In this document: positions 16,536 through 27,854 of the stretch, piece by piece
How positions within the stretch are numbered: the first letter of the stretch is position 1
Layout of the letters: each line of letters starts with the position of its first letter
Source: CAVZCK01 sp963798805
GTDB taxonomy: Bacteria; Pseudomonadota; Alphaproteobacteria; Rhizobiales; Rhodomicrobiaceae
Direction: 5' to 3'
DNA length: 64,000 bases
Assembly: GCA_963798805.1 (NCBI GenBank)
Contig: CAWCVC010000015.1
Span: 1-64,000, forward strand
The notes under the pieces: generated by a model
The model's input: only the letters and a program-made list of their open reading frames with translations
Database searches by the model: none
What the model was told of the DNA's origin: nothing
Program-made: the position numbers and the translations under genes

Positions 16536-18269
16536 ATGACGACGCGCAGCACCCTCCAAGAGGGGATGGCGATCGATCGGGATGTGGAGATCGTCATGGA
16601 TGACGGCCTCCATCTGCGCACCGACGTGTTCCGCCCGCCCGCCGATGGCCGCTATCCCGTTCTCCTGAGCTATGGACCGTATGCCAAAGGGCTCGCCTTT
16701 CAGGACGGCTATCCGAGCGCCTGGAACCGCATGATCGCGGAACACCCCGACGTGCCTTGCGGCTCGACGAACCGGCATCAGAACTGGGAGGTGGTCGATC
16801 CGGAGAAATGGGTGCCGCACGGCTATGTCTGCGTGCGGGTCGACTCGCGCGGCACCGGCCGCTCGCCGGGCTTCATCGACCACTTCTCGCCGCGCGAGAC
16901 CAAGGATTTTTACAACTGCATCGAATGGGCCGGCGTGCAGCCCTGGTCAAGCGGCAAGGTCGGGCTGAGCGGCGTCTCCTATTACGGCATCAATCAGTGG
17001 CATGTCGCCTCGCTGCAGCCGCCGCACCTCGCCGCCATGTGCATCTGGGAGGGCGCCGCCGACTGGTATCGCGACATGACCCATCATGGCGGTATCCTGT
17101 CGACCTTCTGGGCGAACTGGTACGACATGCAGGTCAAGACGGTGCAATACGGTCTAGGCGAGCGCGGGCCGCGGTCGAAAGTCAGCGGTCTGCTGGTCTG
17201 CGGGGACGAAAATCTGTCCGACGACAAACTGGCGCAGAGCCGCTGCAGCTTCGGCGACGAGATTCTCGCCCATCCTCTCGATGACGACTATCACAAGGCG
17301 CGCTCGCCGCGGTGGGACAAGGTCATGGTGCCGTTCCTGTCGGCGGCGAATTGGGGCGGACAGGGCCTGCATCCGCGCGGCAATTTCGAGGGCTTTATGC
17401 GCGCGGCATCGCAGGAGAAGTGGCTCGAAGCGCACGGCCTGGAGCACTGGACGCATTTCTACACGGACTACGGCCGCGAGATTCAGCGCCGCTTCTTCGA
17501 CTTCTATCTGAAGGGCGAGCACAATGGCTGGCACGCCGAGCCGAAAGTGCGGCTGCAGGTGCGCCATATCGACCACTTCGAGGAGCGCTTCGAGGAGGCT
17601 TGGCCGATCCCGCGCACGGCATGGACGAAATTCTATCTCGATCCTGAGCGCCAGACGCTTTCGCTAACGCCCCCCGCGAAATCCGCAAAGCTCGTCTATC
17701 GCGGCTTCAGCGACGGGCTGACATTCCTGTCGGAGCCGCTCGCAGAGACGACCGAGATCACCGGCCCGATCGCGGCGCGGCTGAAAATCTCCTCATCGAG
17801 CGAAGACGCCGACCTGTTCCTCGTCTTCCGGGTCTTCACCGCCGATCTGCGCGAGGTGACTTTCGTCGGCGCCATCGATCCGCATACGCCGATTGCGCAA
17901 GGCTGGCTGCGCGCCTCGCATCGCAAGCTCGATCCGGAGCTGTCGACGCCCTGGCGGCCCTATCACACCCATGACGAGCGCCAAATGCTGACGCCCGGCG
18001 CCCCCGTCGACCTCGACATCGAGCTGTGGCCGACCTCCATCGTCGTTCCCGCGGGCCACCGCATCGCGCTCAGCGTGCGCGGCAAGGACTTTGAGTGGCA
18101 GTCGACCACAGGTGCCAAGCTGTCCAATTTCAAGAACGAGCTGAAGGGCTGCGGCCCCTTCCTTCACAACGATCCGCGCGATCGGCCGGCGGCGGTCTTT
18201 GACGGCGACGTCAGCCTGCATCTGGGGGATGCGGACGCGAACTATCTGCTGCTGCCGGTCATTCAATGA
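16536..18269 (+). CDS. CocE/NonD family hydrolase (X-Pro dipeptidyl-peptidase S15-like)
   Basis: The protein has 577 residues. ATG 16536 follows GGGAGGAACAG. The N-terminal alpha/beta hydrolase domain carries DGLHLRTDVFRP, YVCVRVDSRGTGRSPG, and the nucleophile elbow GLSGVSYYG (Ser near residue 157), features of the cocaine-esterase/X-Pro peptidase family. The middle region is a helical cap, and from about residue 370 a jelly-roll beta domain closes the protein (TEITGPIAARLKISSSSEDADLF as landmarks, VPAGHRIALSVRGKDF near the end). Members cleave esters or amides, often antibiotic or drug-like. It has no signal peptide. It lies 73 bases before a liv-type transporter, suggesting a substrate taken up by that system. 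Confidence 0.85.
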   Translation: MTTRSTLQEGMAIDRDVEIVMDDGLHLRTDVFRPPADGRYPVLLSYGPYAKGLAFQDGYPSAWNRMIAEHPDVPCGSTNRHQNWEVVDPEKWVPHGYVCVRVDSRGTGRSPGFIDHFSPRETKDFYNCIEWAGVQPWSSGKVGLSGVSYYGINQWHVASLQPPHLAAMCIWEGAADWYRDMTHHGGILSTFWANWYDMQVKTVQYGLGERGPRSKVSGLLVCGDENLSDDKLAQSRCSFGDEILAHPLDDDYHKARSPRWDKVMVPFLSAANWGGQGLHPRGNFEGFMRAASQEKWLEAHGLEHWTHFYTDYGREIQRRFFDFYLKGEHNGWHAEPKVRLQVRHIDHFEERFEEAWPIPRTAWTKFYLDPERQTLSLTPPAKSAKLVYRGFSDGLTFLSEPLAETTEITGPIAARLKISSSSEDADLFLVFRVFTADLREVTFVGAIDPHTPIAQGWLRASHRKLDPELSTPWRPYHTHDERQMLTPGAPVDLDIELWPTSIVVPAGHRIALSVRGKDFEWQSTTGAKLSNFKNELKGCGPFLHNDPRDRPAAVFDGDVSLHLGDADANYLLLPVIQ

Positions 18270-18342
18270 TGCTCGGCTCGGCGCCGAAGCATGGGGAAGC
18301 AAGAAAAAGGGCATGGAAAAAACACTAGGAGGAGACGAAGCT

Positions 18343-19587
18343 ATGAGAATCTCACGCCGCATCTTCGTGAAGGGAATAGCGGGAGCAGGCCTCGCGGCCG
18401 CGGCTGCGCCCTCGGTGTTCGCGCAAGGCACCCCGCCAGCCCACGTCGGGCTCCTGACCGTCAAGACCGGTCCGCTCGCCTCGGGTGGCCTCGACATGGA
18501 GCGCGCGCTCCTGATGTTCATGGATGACCGCAAGCACATGCTAGGCGGCCGCAAGGTCGATCTGACTGTCGCCGATACGGCCGGCGTCCCGGCAACCGCG
18601 CGATCCAAGACCCAGGAGCTGGTCGAAAAGGACGGCGTGCAGTGCCTGATTGGCCCCCTCGCCGCCTTCGAGGCGCTGGCGATCGACGACTTCATCCGTG
18701 AGCACCAGATCCCCACGCTCTCCGTCGCCGCCGCCGAAGACATGACTCAGCGCAAGCCGAACCCCTGGTTTGTCCGCGCGACATCGACCTCTGCCCAATG
18801 CGCTCATCCGCTCGCCGACTATTGCGCCAAGGAACTCGGCTACAAGCGGATGATCACCATCGCCGACGATATCGCCTATGGCCATGAGATGATCGCCGGC
18901 TTCCAGCGCGTGTTCGAGGACAATGGCGGCAAGATCATCCAAAAGCTGCTGCCGCCGCTGACGGCCCCCGATTACGGCACCTATATCGCCCAGCTCAAGA
19001 GCGCCGACGCGATCTTCCTCGGCTTTGCCGGATCGAACGGCTTCCGCTTTGTTCGTCAATTCAACGAATACGGCCTCAAAGGCAAGATCGCTCTGGTCGG
19101 CGGCATGACCGCGCTTGACGAGGCGGTGCTGCGCAATATGGGCGACGAGGCTCTCGGCATCATCACCACCTGCTGGTATTCGGCCGAAATCGACAATCCG
19201 CTCAACAAGGTGTTCGCCCCGGCCTTCCGCAAGAAGTTCGGCTATGATCCGGGCTTTTACGCCGCTGCGACATACACGGAAGGCGCCGTGCTCGAGGCGG
19301 CTATGAAGGCCGTCAACGGCAAGATCGAGGACAAGCAGGATCTGATGAAAGCGCTTCGCAACACCAATGTCGAGACGGTGCGCGGGCCGGTGAAGTTCGA
19401 CGAATACGGCAATGTCGTCGGCAATGTCTACATCCGGAAAGTCACCCGCAAGGACGGCCGTCTCGTCAATGCGGTGATCAAGACCTATCCGAATGTCAGC
19501 CAGTTCTGGACCTATGATCCGAAGTGGTTCCTGGCGCAACCGGTCTACTCACGCAACTATCCGCCGGCGAAGAATCTGGAGAACTGA
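18343..19587 (+). CDS. Branched-chain amino acid-type ABC transporter substrate-binding protein
   Basis: The protein has 414 residues from ATG 18343, behind a strong AGGAGGAG. The N-terminus MRISRRIFVKGIAGAGLAA is a twin-arginine signal ending at VFAQG, so it is exported folded. The rest is a type-I periplasmic-binding fold of the LivK/Peripla_BP_6 kind: VGLLTVKTGPLASGG (opening), VKDLVEKDGVQCLIGPLAAFEALA-like segment, IADDIAYGHEMIAGF, and VRGPVKFDEYGN near the end. The first gene of a five-gene liv-type operon, it is separated from the permease genes by a strong hairpin. The ligand may be an amino acid, amide or aromatic acid; the sequence does not tell which. Confidence 0.9.
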   Translation: MRISRRIFVKGIAGAGLAAAAAPSVFAQGTPPAHVGLLTVKTGPLASGGLDMERALLMFMDDRKHMLGGRKVDLTVADTAGVPATARSKTQELVEKDGVQCLIGPLAAFEALAIDDFIREHQIPTLSVAAAEDMTQRKPNPWFVRATSTSAQCAHPLADYCAKELGYKRMITIADDIAYGHEMIAGFQRVFEDNGGKIIQKLLPPLTAPDYGTYIAQLKSADAIFLGFAGSNGFRFVRQFNEYGLKGKIALVGGMTALDEAVLRNMGDEALGIITTCWYSAEIDNPLNKVFAPAFRKKFGYDPGFYAAATYTEGAVLEAAMKAVNGKIEDKQDLMKALRNTNVETVRGPVKFDEYGNVVGNVYIRKVTRKDGRLVNAVIKTYPNVSQFWTYDPKWFLAQPVYSRNYPPAKNLEN

Positions 19588-19606
19588 CGGCTAAGGACAC
19601 GAGATT

Positions 19607-19633
19607 GCCGCCGCGGAGCCGATCCGCGGCGGC
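19607..19633 (+). promoter_or_regulatory. Intercistronic hairpin between SBP and permease genes
   Basis: GCCGCCGCGGA and TCCGCGGCGGC form a perfect 11-bp stem with loop GCCGA. It lies 20 bases after the binding-protein stop and 13 before the livH start and has no U tract. In transporter operons such stems protect the upstream message and partly stop transcription, so the binding protein exceeds the membrane parts; that role is inferred here. Confidence 0.65.
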
Positions 19634-19646
19634 TGAAAGACGGTGA

Positions 19647-20519
19647 ATGGCTACTCAAATCTGGATCATACAGGCACTGAACAGTCTCGCATTCGGAGGG
19701 CTGCTTTTTCTCCTGGCCTCCGGTTTCTCCCTCATCTTCGGACTGATGAGGCTCGCCAATCTGACGCATGGCGCCTTTTTCATGCTGGGCGCCTATGTCG
19801 GAGCGAGCGCGATCCGCAGTATCGAAGGCATCGACCTGTGGACGGGTGCCGTGCTCGCCGGCCTCACCGTGGCTGCCGTCGGCGGACTGCTCGAACGCTT
19901 CGTGCTGCGCCAACTTGGCGGCAATCCGCTCGGACAGGTGCTCGTCACGCTCGGCGTCTCCTTTATCATCGCCGACGCCTGCCTGATGATCTGGGGCGGC
20001 GACCCGATCCCGGTTCCGACGCCGCAGGCGCTCGAGGCGCCGGTCCGCCTGGCCGGAATCGTCTTTCCAACCTACAGGCTCGTGGTCGTCGGCTGCGCGG
20101 TTGCAACGGCCCTCGGCCTGTATCTGCTTCTCGAGAGGACGCGCATCGGCGCCATGATCCGCGCCGGCGTCGACGATATGGACATGGCGCGGGCGATCGG
20201 CATTCCGATCTCGAAACTGTTCACCGCAGTGTTCTGTCTCGGCGCCGGCATTGCCGGTGTCGGCGGCGTGCTCGGCGGGCCGATCCTGTCCGCCTATCCC
20301 GGCCTCGATGCCGACATGCTGCCGCTGGCGCTGATCGTCGTCATCCTCGGCGGCGTCGGCAGCCTGCTCGGGGCGTTCATCGGCAGCTTCATCATCGGCT
20401 TCATCTACACCTTTGGTACGGCGCGCTTTCCCGATCTCGCCTATATCATCCTGTTCCTGCCGATGATCGTGGTCATCGCCTTCCGCCCGCAGGGCCTGTT
20501 CGGAAGGCACGGCGCATGA
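19647..20519 (+). CDS. livH: LivH-type ABC transporter permease
   Basis: The protein has 290 residues, with about eight hydrophobic helices. LNSLAFGGLLFLLASGFSLIFGLMRLANLTHG is the LivH opening (residues about 8-40, as landmarks), and ARAIGIPISKLFTAVFCLGAGIAG near residue 195 is the EAA-like loop that docks the ATPases. VVVILGGVGSLLGAFIGS and FRPQGLFG close it, as usual for LivH. Its TGA stop overlaps the livM ATG. It forms half of the membrane channel with LivM. Confidence 0.92.
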   Translation: MATQIWIIQALNSLAFGGLLFLLASGFSLIFGLMRLANLTHGAFFMLGAYVGASAIRSIEGIDLWTGAVLAGLTVAAVGGLLERFVLRQLGGNPLGQVLVTLGVSFIIADACLMIWGGDPIPVPTPQALEAPVRLAGIVFPTYRLVVVGCAVATALGLYLLLERTRIGAMIRAGVDDMDMARAIGIPISKLFTAVFCLGAGIAGVGGVLGGPILSAYPGLDADMLPLALIVVILGGVGSLLGAFIGSFIIGFIYTFGTARFPDLAYIILFLPMIVVIAFRPQGLFGRHGA

Positions 20520-21451
20520 GCCGGCCGGCCGCCATGCTGCTGCTCATCGCGCTGGCGCTGTTGCCGCTCGTCGCCGGCGAGTTCTACATCAACCTCGCCA
20601 GCCAGATCCTCATTGCGGCGATCTTTGCCCTCAGCCTCAACTTGCTCGTCGGCTATGCCGGCCTGACCTCGCTCGGCCACGCCGCCTTTCTCGGCTTTGC
20701 CGCCTATGCCAATGCCTGGATGACGACACGGCTCGGCTTCGCGCTGCTGCCTTCTGCTGCTCTGGCGATCGCCTCGACCGTCGTCATGGCGGCGTTTTTC
20801 GGCCTGATCGCGCTGCGGGCCACGGGCCTCGGCTTTCTGATGATCACCCTGGCGCTGTCGCAGGTGCTTTGGGGCCTCGCCTATCGCTGGGCCTGGCTGA
20901 CCGGCGGCGACAACGGCCTGCCCGGTGTGCTGCGGCCGCATCCATTCGGCATCTCGCTGACAGGCGCCGAGGCGTTCTACTGGTTCACGCTGATCGTCTT
21001 CACCATCGCCTTCGCGATGATGGCGATCTTCGCCTCGTCGGCCTTCGGCTCGGCGCTCAAGGGCACGCGCGATCAGGCGAACCGCATGGCGGCGCTCGGC
21101 CATAATGTCTGGCTGATCCGGTGGATCACCTTCATCTATGCCGGCTTCTGGGGCGGCGTGGCCGGGCTGCTTTACGTCTATTACCATAAATACATCCACC
21201 CGACCTCGCTCTCCATCGCTGTGTCGGCCGAAGGCCTGCTTGGGGTCATCGCCGGCGGCGCCGGCACGCTGTTCGGACCGGTCGTCGGCGCGGCACTGCT
21301 CGTTCTCCTCAAGAACTACGCCTCGGCCTTCATCGAGCGCTGGAACATGCTCCTCGGCTTCGTCTTCCTCTTCATCGTGCTGGTCATGCCGGAGGGCATC
21401 GTGCCGGGCGTGCGGCGGCTTCTGTCCGGCGTAATGGGGAAAAGCCGATGA
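20516..21451 (+). CDS. livM: LivM-type ABC transporter permease
   Basis: The protein has 311 residues from ATG 20516, which overlaps the livH stop as ATGA. The frame is open far upstream, but only because it lies antisense-free over livH; family similarity begins at MSRPAAMLLLIALALLPL. SLNLLVGYAGLTSLGHAAFLGFAAYA (landmarks) is the LivM signature, ALRATGLGFLMITLALSQ follows, GALKGTRDQANRMAALG-like sequence near residue 180 is the ATPase-docking loop, and MPEGIVPG ends it. About nine membrane helices. It pairs with LivH and overlaps livG as ATGA. Confidence 0.92.
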   Translation: MSRPAAMLLLIALALLPLVAGEFYINLASQILIAAIFALSLNLLVGYAGLTSLGHAAFLGFAAYANAWMTTRLGFALLPSAALAIASTVVMAAFFGLIALRATGLGFLMITLALSQVLWGLAYRWAWLTGGDNGLPGVLRPHPFGISLTGAEAFYWFTLIVFTIAFAMMAIFASSAFGSALKGTRDQANRMAALGHNVWLIRWITFIYAGFWGGVAGLLYVYYHKYIHPTSLSIAVSAEGLLGVIAGGAGTLFGPVVGAALLVLLKNYASAFIERWNMLLGFVFLFIVLVMPEGIVPGVRRLLSGVMGKSR

Positions 21452-22186
21452 GCAGCAACATTCCGGCGCTTGAGGTCGTCAAGCTGCACAAATCCTTCGG
21501 CGGCATCCCCGCTACGCAAGACGTCTCACTGAAGATCATGCCGGGCGAGCGCCGGCTGATCATCGGCCCGAACGGCGCCGGCAAGACCACGCTGTTCAAC
21601 CAGATCACCGGCGATTTCCGTCCGACGTCCGGGCGCATCCTGCTGTCCGGCCGCGATGTCACCCGCCTGCGCCCGCACGCGCGCGCGCATCTCGGCCTGT
21701 CGCGCACCTATCAGATCATCCGCCTGTTCCCGAAGGACACGCTGGAGCACAACATCACTCTCGGGCTGCTTGGGCTGCATGCTGCACGCTGGAACATGCT
21801 GCGGCCCTTGTCATTTTACCACGGATTGCATCAGGAGGCGCGCCGCATTCTCGACCTGGTCGGCCTCGGTGATCTCGCCCAGGCGCGCGTCGCGGAAATC
21901 GCCTATGGCGAGCGGCGGCGGGTGGAGATCGCCATGGCGCTGGCGCAGAAGCCGCGCGTGCTCTTGCTCGATGAGCCGCTCGCCGGCCTGTCGAGCGAGG
22001 AGCGGACCACGATCAAAGAGCTCGTGGCATCAATTCCGCGCGAGACGACCGTTGTCCTGATCGAGCACGACATGGATACTGCCCTCGACCTCGCCGACAC
22101 GGTGACGCTGCTGCATTATGGCCGGGTGATCGTCGATGGTCCGCGCGATGCGGTCATCGCCGATGAACGAACGCGGGAGGTCTATC

Positions 22187-22197
<11 letters not shown>
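21448..22197 (+). CDS. livG: LivG-type ABC transporter ATP-binding protein
   Basis: The protein has 249 residues. Walker A is GPNGAGKTT (residues about 39-47); the Q-loop region has TYQIIRLFP; the signature is AYGERRRVEIAMAL instead of the canonical LSGGQ, a normal LivG variant; Walker B is VLLLDEPLAGL, and the switch His is in IEHDMD. Near the end DGPRDAVIADERTREVYLG is the LivG C-terminal tail. It overlaps livM by 4 bases and livF by 11, implying coupled translation. It powers uptake together with LivF. Confidence 0.93.
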
Positions 22198-22921
<724 letters not shown>

Positions 22922-22964
22922 GATCGTGGCGATCATCCGCGCGCCATTTGGATAAGGACACGAC

Positions 22965-23855
22965 ATGAAGATCGGCATTTGCGGCATGGGAAAGATGGGC
23001 TCGGCGATGGCGCAGAGGCTCATCGGCGTGGGGCACGAGGTGACGGTCTGGAACCGCGACGCCGCCAAGACCGCGCCGCTCGTGGCGCTTGGCGCGACGG
23101 CGGCCGAGACACCGGCGGCGCTGGCGACGGCATCGGAATGCATCATCACCATGCTGCTCAACGCCGATGCAATCGACACAGTCTATCGCGGCGCGAACGG
23201 CATTCTCTCCGCCGACATCACCGGCAAGCCGATCATCGACATGAGTACCGTTCTTCCTGAGACCGAGGAAGCGCTCGGACGCGATGTCGCAAGCCGCGGC
23301 GGACGCTTCGTCGAATGCCCCGTCGGCGGCACTGTCGGCCCGGCGCGAGAGGGCAAACTGCTCGGCCTTGCCGGCGGCAGCGACGCCGATGTCGCGCTGG
23401 CCCGCCCCGTGCTCGACCAGCTTTGCCGCCGCGTCGAGCATGTCGGCTCTGTCGGCGCGGGCGCGAAGATGAAGCTCGCCGTCAACCTGCCGCTGATGGT
23501 TTATTGGCAGGCTCTTGGCGAGGCGCTCGCGTTGTGCAAGCCGCTCGGCCTGCCGCCCGAGCGCGTGACTGATATTCTCGCCGATACCTCCGGTACGCCG
23601 ACAGCGATGAAGGGACGCGCAGCAGACGTCGGTAAGCTGCTCGCCGGACAGCCCCGCGGCACCCCGGGCTTCAGCATCTCCGCCGCCAACAAGGATCTCG
23701 GTATCATGCTCGCCTTCGCCAAAAGCCTCGGCGTCAGCCTTCCGGTGACGGATGCCACCGCGAAGTGCTATGCAGCGGTCGAGCAGGCCGGTCTCGGCGG
23801 CGAAGATCCGATCAACGTACCGGTGTTCTGGGCCGATCGTGGCGGCCGCAGCTAG
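22965..23855 (+). CDS. NAD(P)-dependent beta-hydroxyacid dehydrogenase (HIBADH-like)
   Basis: The protein has 296 residues, with AAGGA 6 bases before ATG 22965. The N-terminal Rossmann motif is GICGMGKMGSAMA, then VWNRD, DMSTVLPETE (substrate loop), and VECPVGGTVGPAREGKL, the family DAPVSGG element with Glu-Cys replacing Asp-Ala. The catalytic lysine is in GAGAKMKLAVNL near residue 170, and AANKDLGIMLAFAKSLGV is the C-terminal helical signature. Such enzymes oxidise 3-hydroxyisobutyrate, reduce tartronate semialdehyde or reduce short aldehydes. It follows the liv genes in the same direction, 43 bases downstream, and may be cotranscribed. Confidence 0.85.
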   Translation: MKIGICGMGKMGSAMAQRLIGVGHEVTVWNRDAAKTAPLVALGATAAETPAALATASECIITMLLNADAIDTVYRGANGILSADITGKPIIDMSTVLPETEEALGRDVASRGGRFVECPVGGTVGPAREGKLLGLAGGSDADVALARPVLDQLCRRVEHVGSVGAGAKMKLAVNLPLMVYWQALGEALALCKPLGLPPERVTDILADTSGTPTAMKGRAADVGKLLAGQPRGTPGFSISAANKDLGIMLAFAKSLGVSLPVTDATAKCYAAVEQAGLGGEDPINVPVFWADRGGRS

Positions 23856-23921
23856 CTGTTAGATTGAGCGCCGAAGCCGATTCTGCCGCCAGCTTCATGG
23901 GAACTCGGGAGCCCGCCGATA

Positions 23922-24127
23922 CATGATCGCAGGAAAAAACCGCTACGTTGTTTTCATTTATCATCACCTCGCCTATCTGATCGAAGTATTTGGGCCTGAC
24001 CGGATTGTGATGGGTACGGACTATCCGTTCGATATGGCGAATATAATCCGGTCGGCCATGTAGCAGGGATTGGGCTCGAGCGGTCACTGGAGGCAATGCG
24101 GCGCAACTCCTCGGTCTCGATGTCTGA
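23922..24127 (+). pseudogene. C-terminal relic of an ACMSD-type amidohydrolase
   Basis: One frame reads HHLAYLIEVFGPDRIVMGTDYPFDM at 23960-24045, closely like the C-terminal metal-Asp region of amidohydrolase-2 (ACMSD) proteins, where GADRVVLGTDYPFDM is common. It then meets a stop. Another frame of the following DNA reads GGNAAQLLGLDV and ends with TGA at 24127, the usual final helix of that family. So a frameshifted fragment of about 65 codons survives, while the first 80 percent of the gene is gone. It lies between two HIBADH-like genes, suggesting a lost third enzyme of the local pathway. Confidence 0.65.
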
Positions 24128-24168
24128 CGCCGCCGGATCTGAACATCATGAAAAGCAGGGTCTATAAG

Positions 24169-25038
24169 ATGGAAAAGACGGTCGGCATAGCCGGACTCGG
24201 CATCATGGGCGGCGCGATCGCCGTCAACCTCATGGAGCGCGGCTGGGGGGTGATCGGCTACGACGTCTCAGCGGAACGGCTGAATGAGATGGTCGGGCTT
24301 GGCGTCATCGCAGCGAAAGATGTTGCAGACCTCGCGCGACGCGCCCCGATCATCCTGACCAGCCTGCCGACTCCCGATGCGGCCCAGCAGGTCACCGCCG
24401 AGATTGCCGCGAGCGGCGCGCCCGCACGCATCGTCGCGGAGATGAGCACGCTCGCCCTATCCGACAAGCTCCGCTTCAAGGAGCGCCTCGGCCCGGCAGG
24501 GCATTTCGCGCTCGATTGCCCGCTCAGCGGCACCGGTGCGCAGGCGAAAGCGCGCGATCTCGTCGTCTATGCCAGCGGGGACAGCAACGCGATCGCGCAG
24601 TGTCGACCGCTCTTCGACGATTTCGCCAAGCAGAGCGCCGATCTCGGCGTCTATGGCAATGGCAGCCGGATGAAGTTCGTGGCGAATCTGCTCGTCGCCA
24701 TCCACAACGTCGCCGCCGCCGAAGCAATGCTCGTGGCGGAGCGCGCGGGCCTCGATCCCGCTCTGGTCATCGAGATGATCGGTCCCGGCGCTGGGGGGTC
24801 GCGCATGTTCCAGATGCGCGCGCCGATGATGGCGAAGGGCGAATACGAGCCGGCCACCATGCGGATGTCGATCTGGAAGAAGGACATGGACATCATCGGG
24901 GCTTTTGCCGACGGGCTCGATTGTCCGACGCCGCTCTTTTCGCTGACGAAGCCGATCTATGCCCAGGCGCTGACCATGGGGCTCGGCGAGAAGGACACAG
25001 CCGCCGTTTTCGAAGTCCTGAAGCAGCAGGACCGATAG
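24169..25038 (+). CDS. Second NAD(P)-dependent beta-hydroxyacid dehydrogenase
   Basis: The protein has 289 residues from ATG 24169; the frame is open to 24070 but the upstream part covers an amidohydrolase relic. The cofactor motif is GIAGLGIMGGAIAVNL, VIGYDVS follows, AEMSTLALSDK is the substrate loop, DCPLSGTGAQAKARDL replaces DAPVSGG, and the catalytic lysine is in GNGSRMKFVANLLVAIHN. SIWKKDMDIIGAFA is the C-terminal signature. It is only distantly like the other two family members in this window (22965 and 56555). The substrate is unknown. It converges on the Gfo/Idh gene with 12 bases between stops. Confidence 0.85.
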   Translation: MEKTVGIAGLGIMGGAIAVNLMERGWGVIGYDVSAERLNEMVGLGVIAAKDVADLARRAPIILTSLPTPDAAQQVTAEIAASGAPARIVAEMSTLALSDKLRFKERLGPAGHFALDCPLSGTGAQAKARDLVVYASGDSNAIAQCRPLFDDFAKQSADLGVYGNGSRMKFVANLLVAIHNVAAAEAMLVAERAGLDPALVIEMIGPGAGGSRMFQMRAPMMAKGEYEPATMRMSIWKKDMDIIGAFADGLDCPTPLFSLTKPIYAQALTMGLGEKDTAAVFEVLKQQDR

Positions 25039-25050
25039 CGGGAATCGCGA

Positions 25051-26028
25051 TCAAACCGCAGCGGGACCGCCTGCGTCAACGGACCGGCCGATCGCCTCCA
25101 GGAATGCGATGTTGTTCTCGGCCTCCGCACGGGCGACCGGGAACGGCGCTCCGCCCTCGACGGCGTCGGCGAAAGCCTCCAGCTCCGCGCGTTCCATGTC
25201 GGCAGGCGGGAAGTCCGTCACGCGCTGCTGCTCACCGATCGGAGAGAGGCGAAGCCGGTCTTGCCCTTCGAGTGCCGCCCAGCCTTTCGAGCCGAAAACC
25301 CGCAAGTGAAACAGTTCCGCCGTCGCGGTGATGGTGGCGAAATAGCCGGTCGCACCCGAGGCAAAGCCGAGCAATATCACGGTGGTATCATCGAAATCGA
25401 CCGTCAGCACACGCCGCTTGCTGCGCGCGTCCACTTCGGTGATCGGGCCTGCGAACAGGATCATCAGATCGGTCATATGCAAACCGCGGCCCGTCATGCC
25501 ACCCCAGGGGCTTTCCTCGGCGCTGGCGCGCCAGCTGCTCATCGCATGGCGATAGCCGCTGGGGCCGGAGAAATTCCCCTCGATATGCAAAAGCTCGCCG
25601 AGCGTGCCTTCGCGGATCAGGCGGTGCATCTCTTGCGCGGCCGGCAGGAAGCGCCGGTTCTGGCCGACGGCAAGCACGACGCCCGCCCGCTCGCAGGCGT
25701 CGAAGGCTTCGACGACATGGGCGCGTTTGAGTGCAATCGGCTTCTCGACAAAAACGTGCTTGCCGGCTTCAGCCGCGCGGACGGTCTGCTCGACATGCTG
25801 AGTATGCGGCGTTGCGATGATGAGGGCGTCGATCGCGGGATCGCCGAGCACGCTTTCCAGATCATCGCCGACAGGAATTCCGGTCTCGCGCGAAAAATCC
25901 GCCGCCTTCGAGACCGTGCGGGTCACGCTGCGAACGATCCTGATCCTACCGCTCTTTCCGTGAATGGATCGGGCAAGCCTCTGCCCCCAGGAGCCAAGAC
26001 CAATAATGGCTGCATTCAGCATGGACAT
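25051..26028 (-). CDS. Gfo/Idh/MocA family oxidoreductase
   Basis: The protein has 325 residues. The N-terminal Rossmann fold shows AAIIGLGSWGQRLA, ALIIATPHTQH, and HVFVEKPIALK near residue 93, the EKP motif of the family. The C-terminal alpha/beta domain holds the substrate region (WGGMTGRGLHMTDLM, where His-X-X-Asp is typical). Relatives oxidise or reduce sugars, inositols and other polyols with NAD(P). It is the last of three genes (COG0523 GTPase, SDR, this), only 15 bases after the SDR stop, so it belongs to that operon. Confidence 0.85.
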   Translation of the reverse strand: MSMLNAAIIGLGSWGQRLARSIHGKSGRIRIVRSVTRTVSKAADFSRETGIPVGDDLESVLGDPAIDALIIATPHTQHVEQTVRAAEAGKHVFVEKPIALKRAHVVEAFDACERAGVVLAVGQNRRFLPAAQEMHRLIREGTLGELLHIEGNFSGPSGYRHAMSSWRASAEESPWGGMTGRGLHMTDLMILFAGPITEVDARSKRRVLTVDFDDTTVILLGFASGATGYFATITATAELFHLRVFGSKGWAALEGQDRLRLSPIGEQQRVTDFPPADMERAELEAFADAVEGGAPFPVARAEAENNIAFLEAIGRSVDAGGPAAV

Positions 26029-26043
26029 GCCTCCAATGGCGGC

Positions 26044-26765
26044 TCAAAGCGGCATGGGACCGACGGAGGAGCCGCCGCAGACATGCAGGACCTGCCCCGT
26101 GACGAAGCTGGCGTCGCGGCTCAGGAAAAACGCAATCGCCGCCGCGATCTCATCGGGCTCGCCGAAACGCCCCATCGGCACATCGGCCAGGAAGCGCCGG
26201 CGGTTTTCTTCTGCCTGCGGCCCTTCGAGATTGTTGCGGCGGAACATTTCGGTCGCCGTTGGTCCGGGCGAGACGACATTGGCGGTAATGCCGAAGGTTG
26301 CCAGCTCGAGCGCCCAGGTCCGCGTCATGCCGATGATCCCGGCCTTGGCGGCGCTGTAGCTCGTGCGCTTCGGCCGCCCCAGCGCGCCGCGGCTGGATAT
26401 GTTGACGATGCGGCCATAGCGGCGCTCGATCATCGCCGGCAGCACGGCCTGCGTGCATTGGACGGTTGCCCGCACATTCAGCTCGAACACTTTCTGCAGA
26501 TGATCGAGATCGACCTGTCCGAGCGGTTCGGGGATATTCAGTCCGGCGCAACTCACGATGCCATCGACGGCAAAGCGCGCGGTGATGGTGTCGAGCGCCT
26601 CCGCCGTAGCGGCGCGGTCGCCGAGATCGGCAGGAATGAAGATGCCCGGAAAGTCGGGCGCCTCCCGCCGCGCAATGCCGATCACCGCATGGCCCGCAGC
26701 GGTCAGACGCTTCGCCGTCGCCAGGCCGATGCCCTGCGTTGCTCCGGTGATCAAGATCGTGTCGC

Positions 26766-26769
<4 letters not shown>
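26044..26769 (-). CDS. SDR family oxidoreductase (3-oxoacyl-ACP-reductase-like)
   Basis: The protein has 241 residues from GTG 26769, whose bases overlap the stop of the preceding COG0523 gene as GTGA. The open frame upstream to 26964 is only the other frame of that gene. The cofactor motif is TGATQGIGLA at residues about 9-18; SCAGLNIP replaces NNAG, the catalytic Ser is in NISSRGALG, and YSAAK is the catalytic pair near residue 150. The C-terminus FVTGQVLHVCGGSS is typical of FabG-like dehydrogenases. Translational coupling links it to the GTPase. Confidence 0.88.
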
Positions 26770-27854
<1,085 letters not shown>

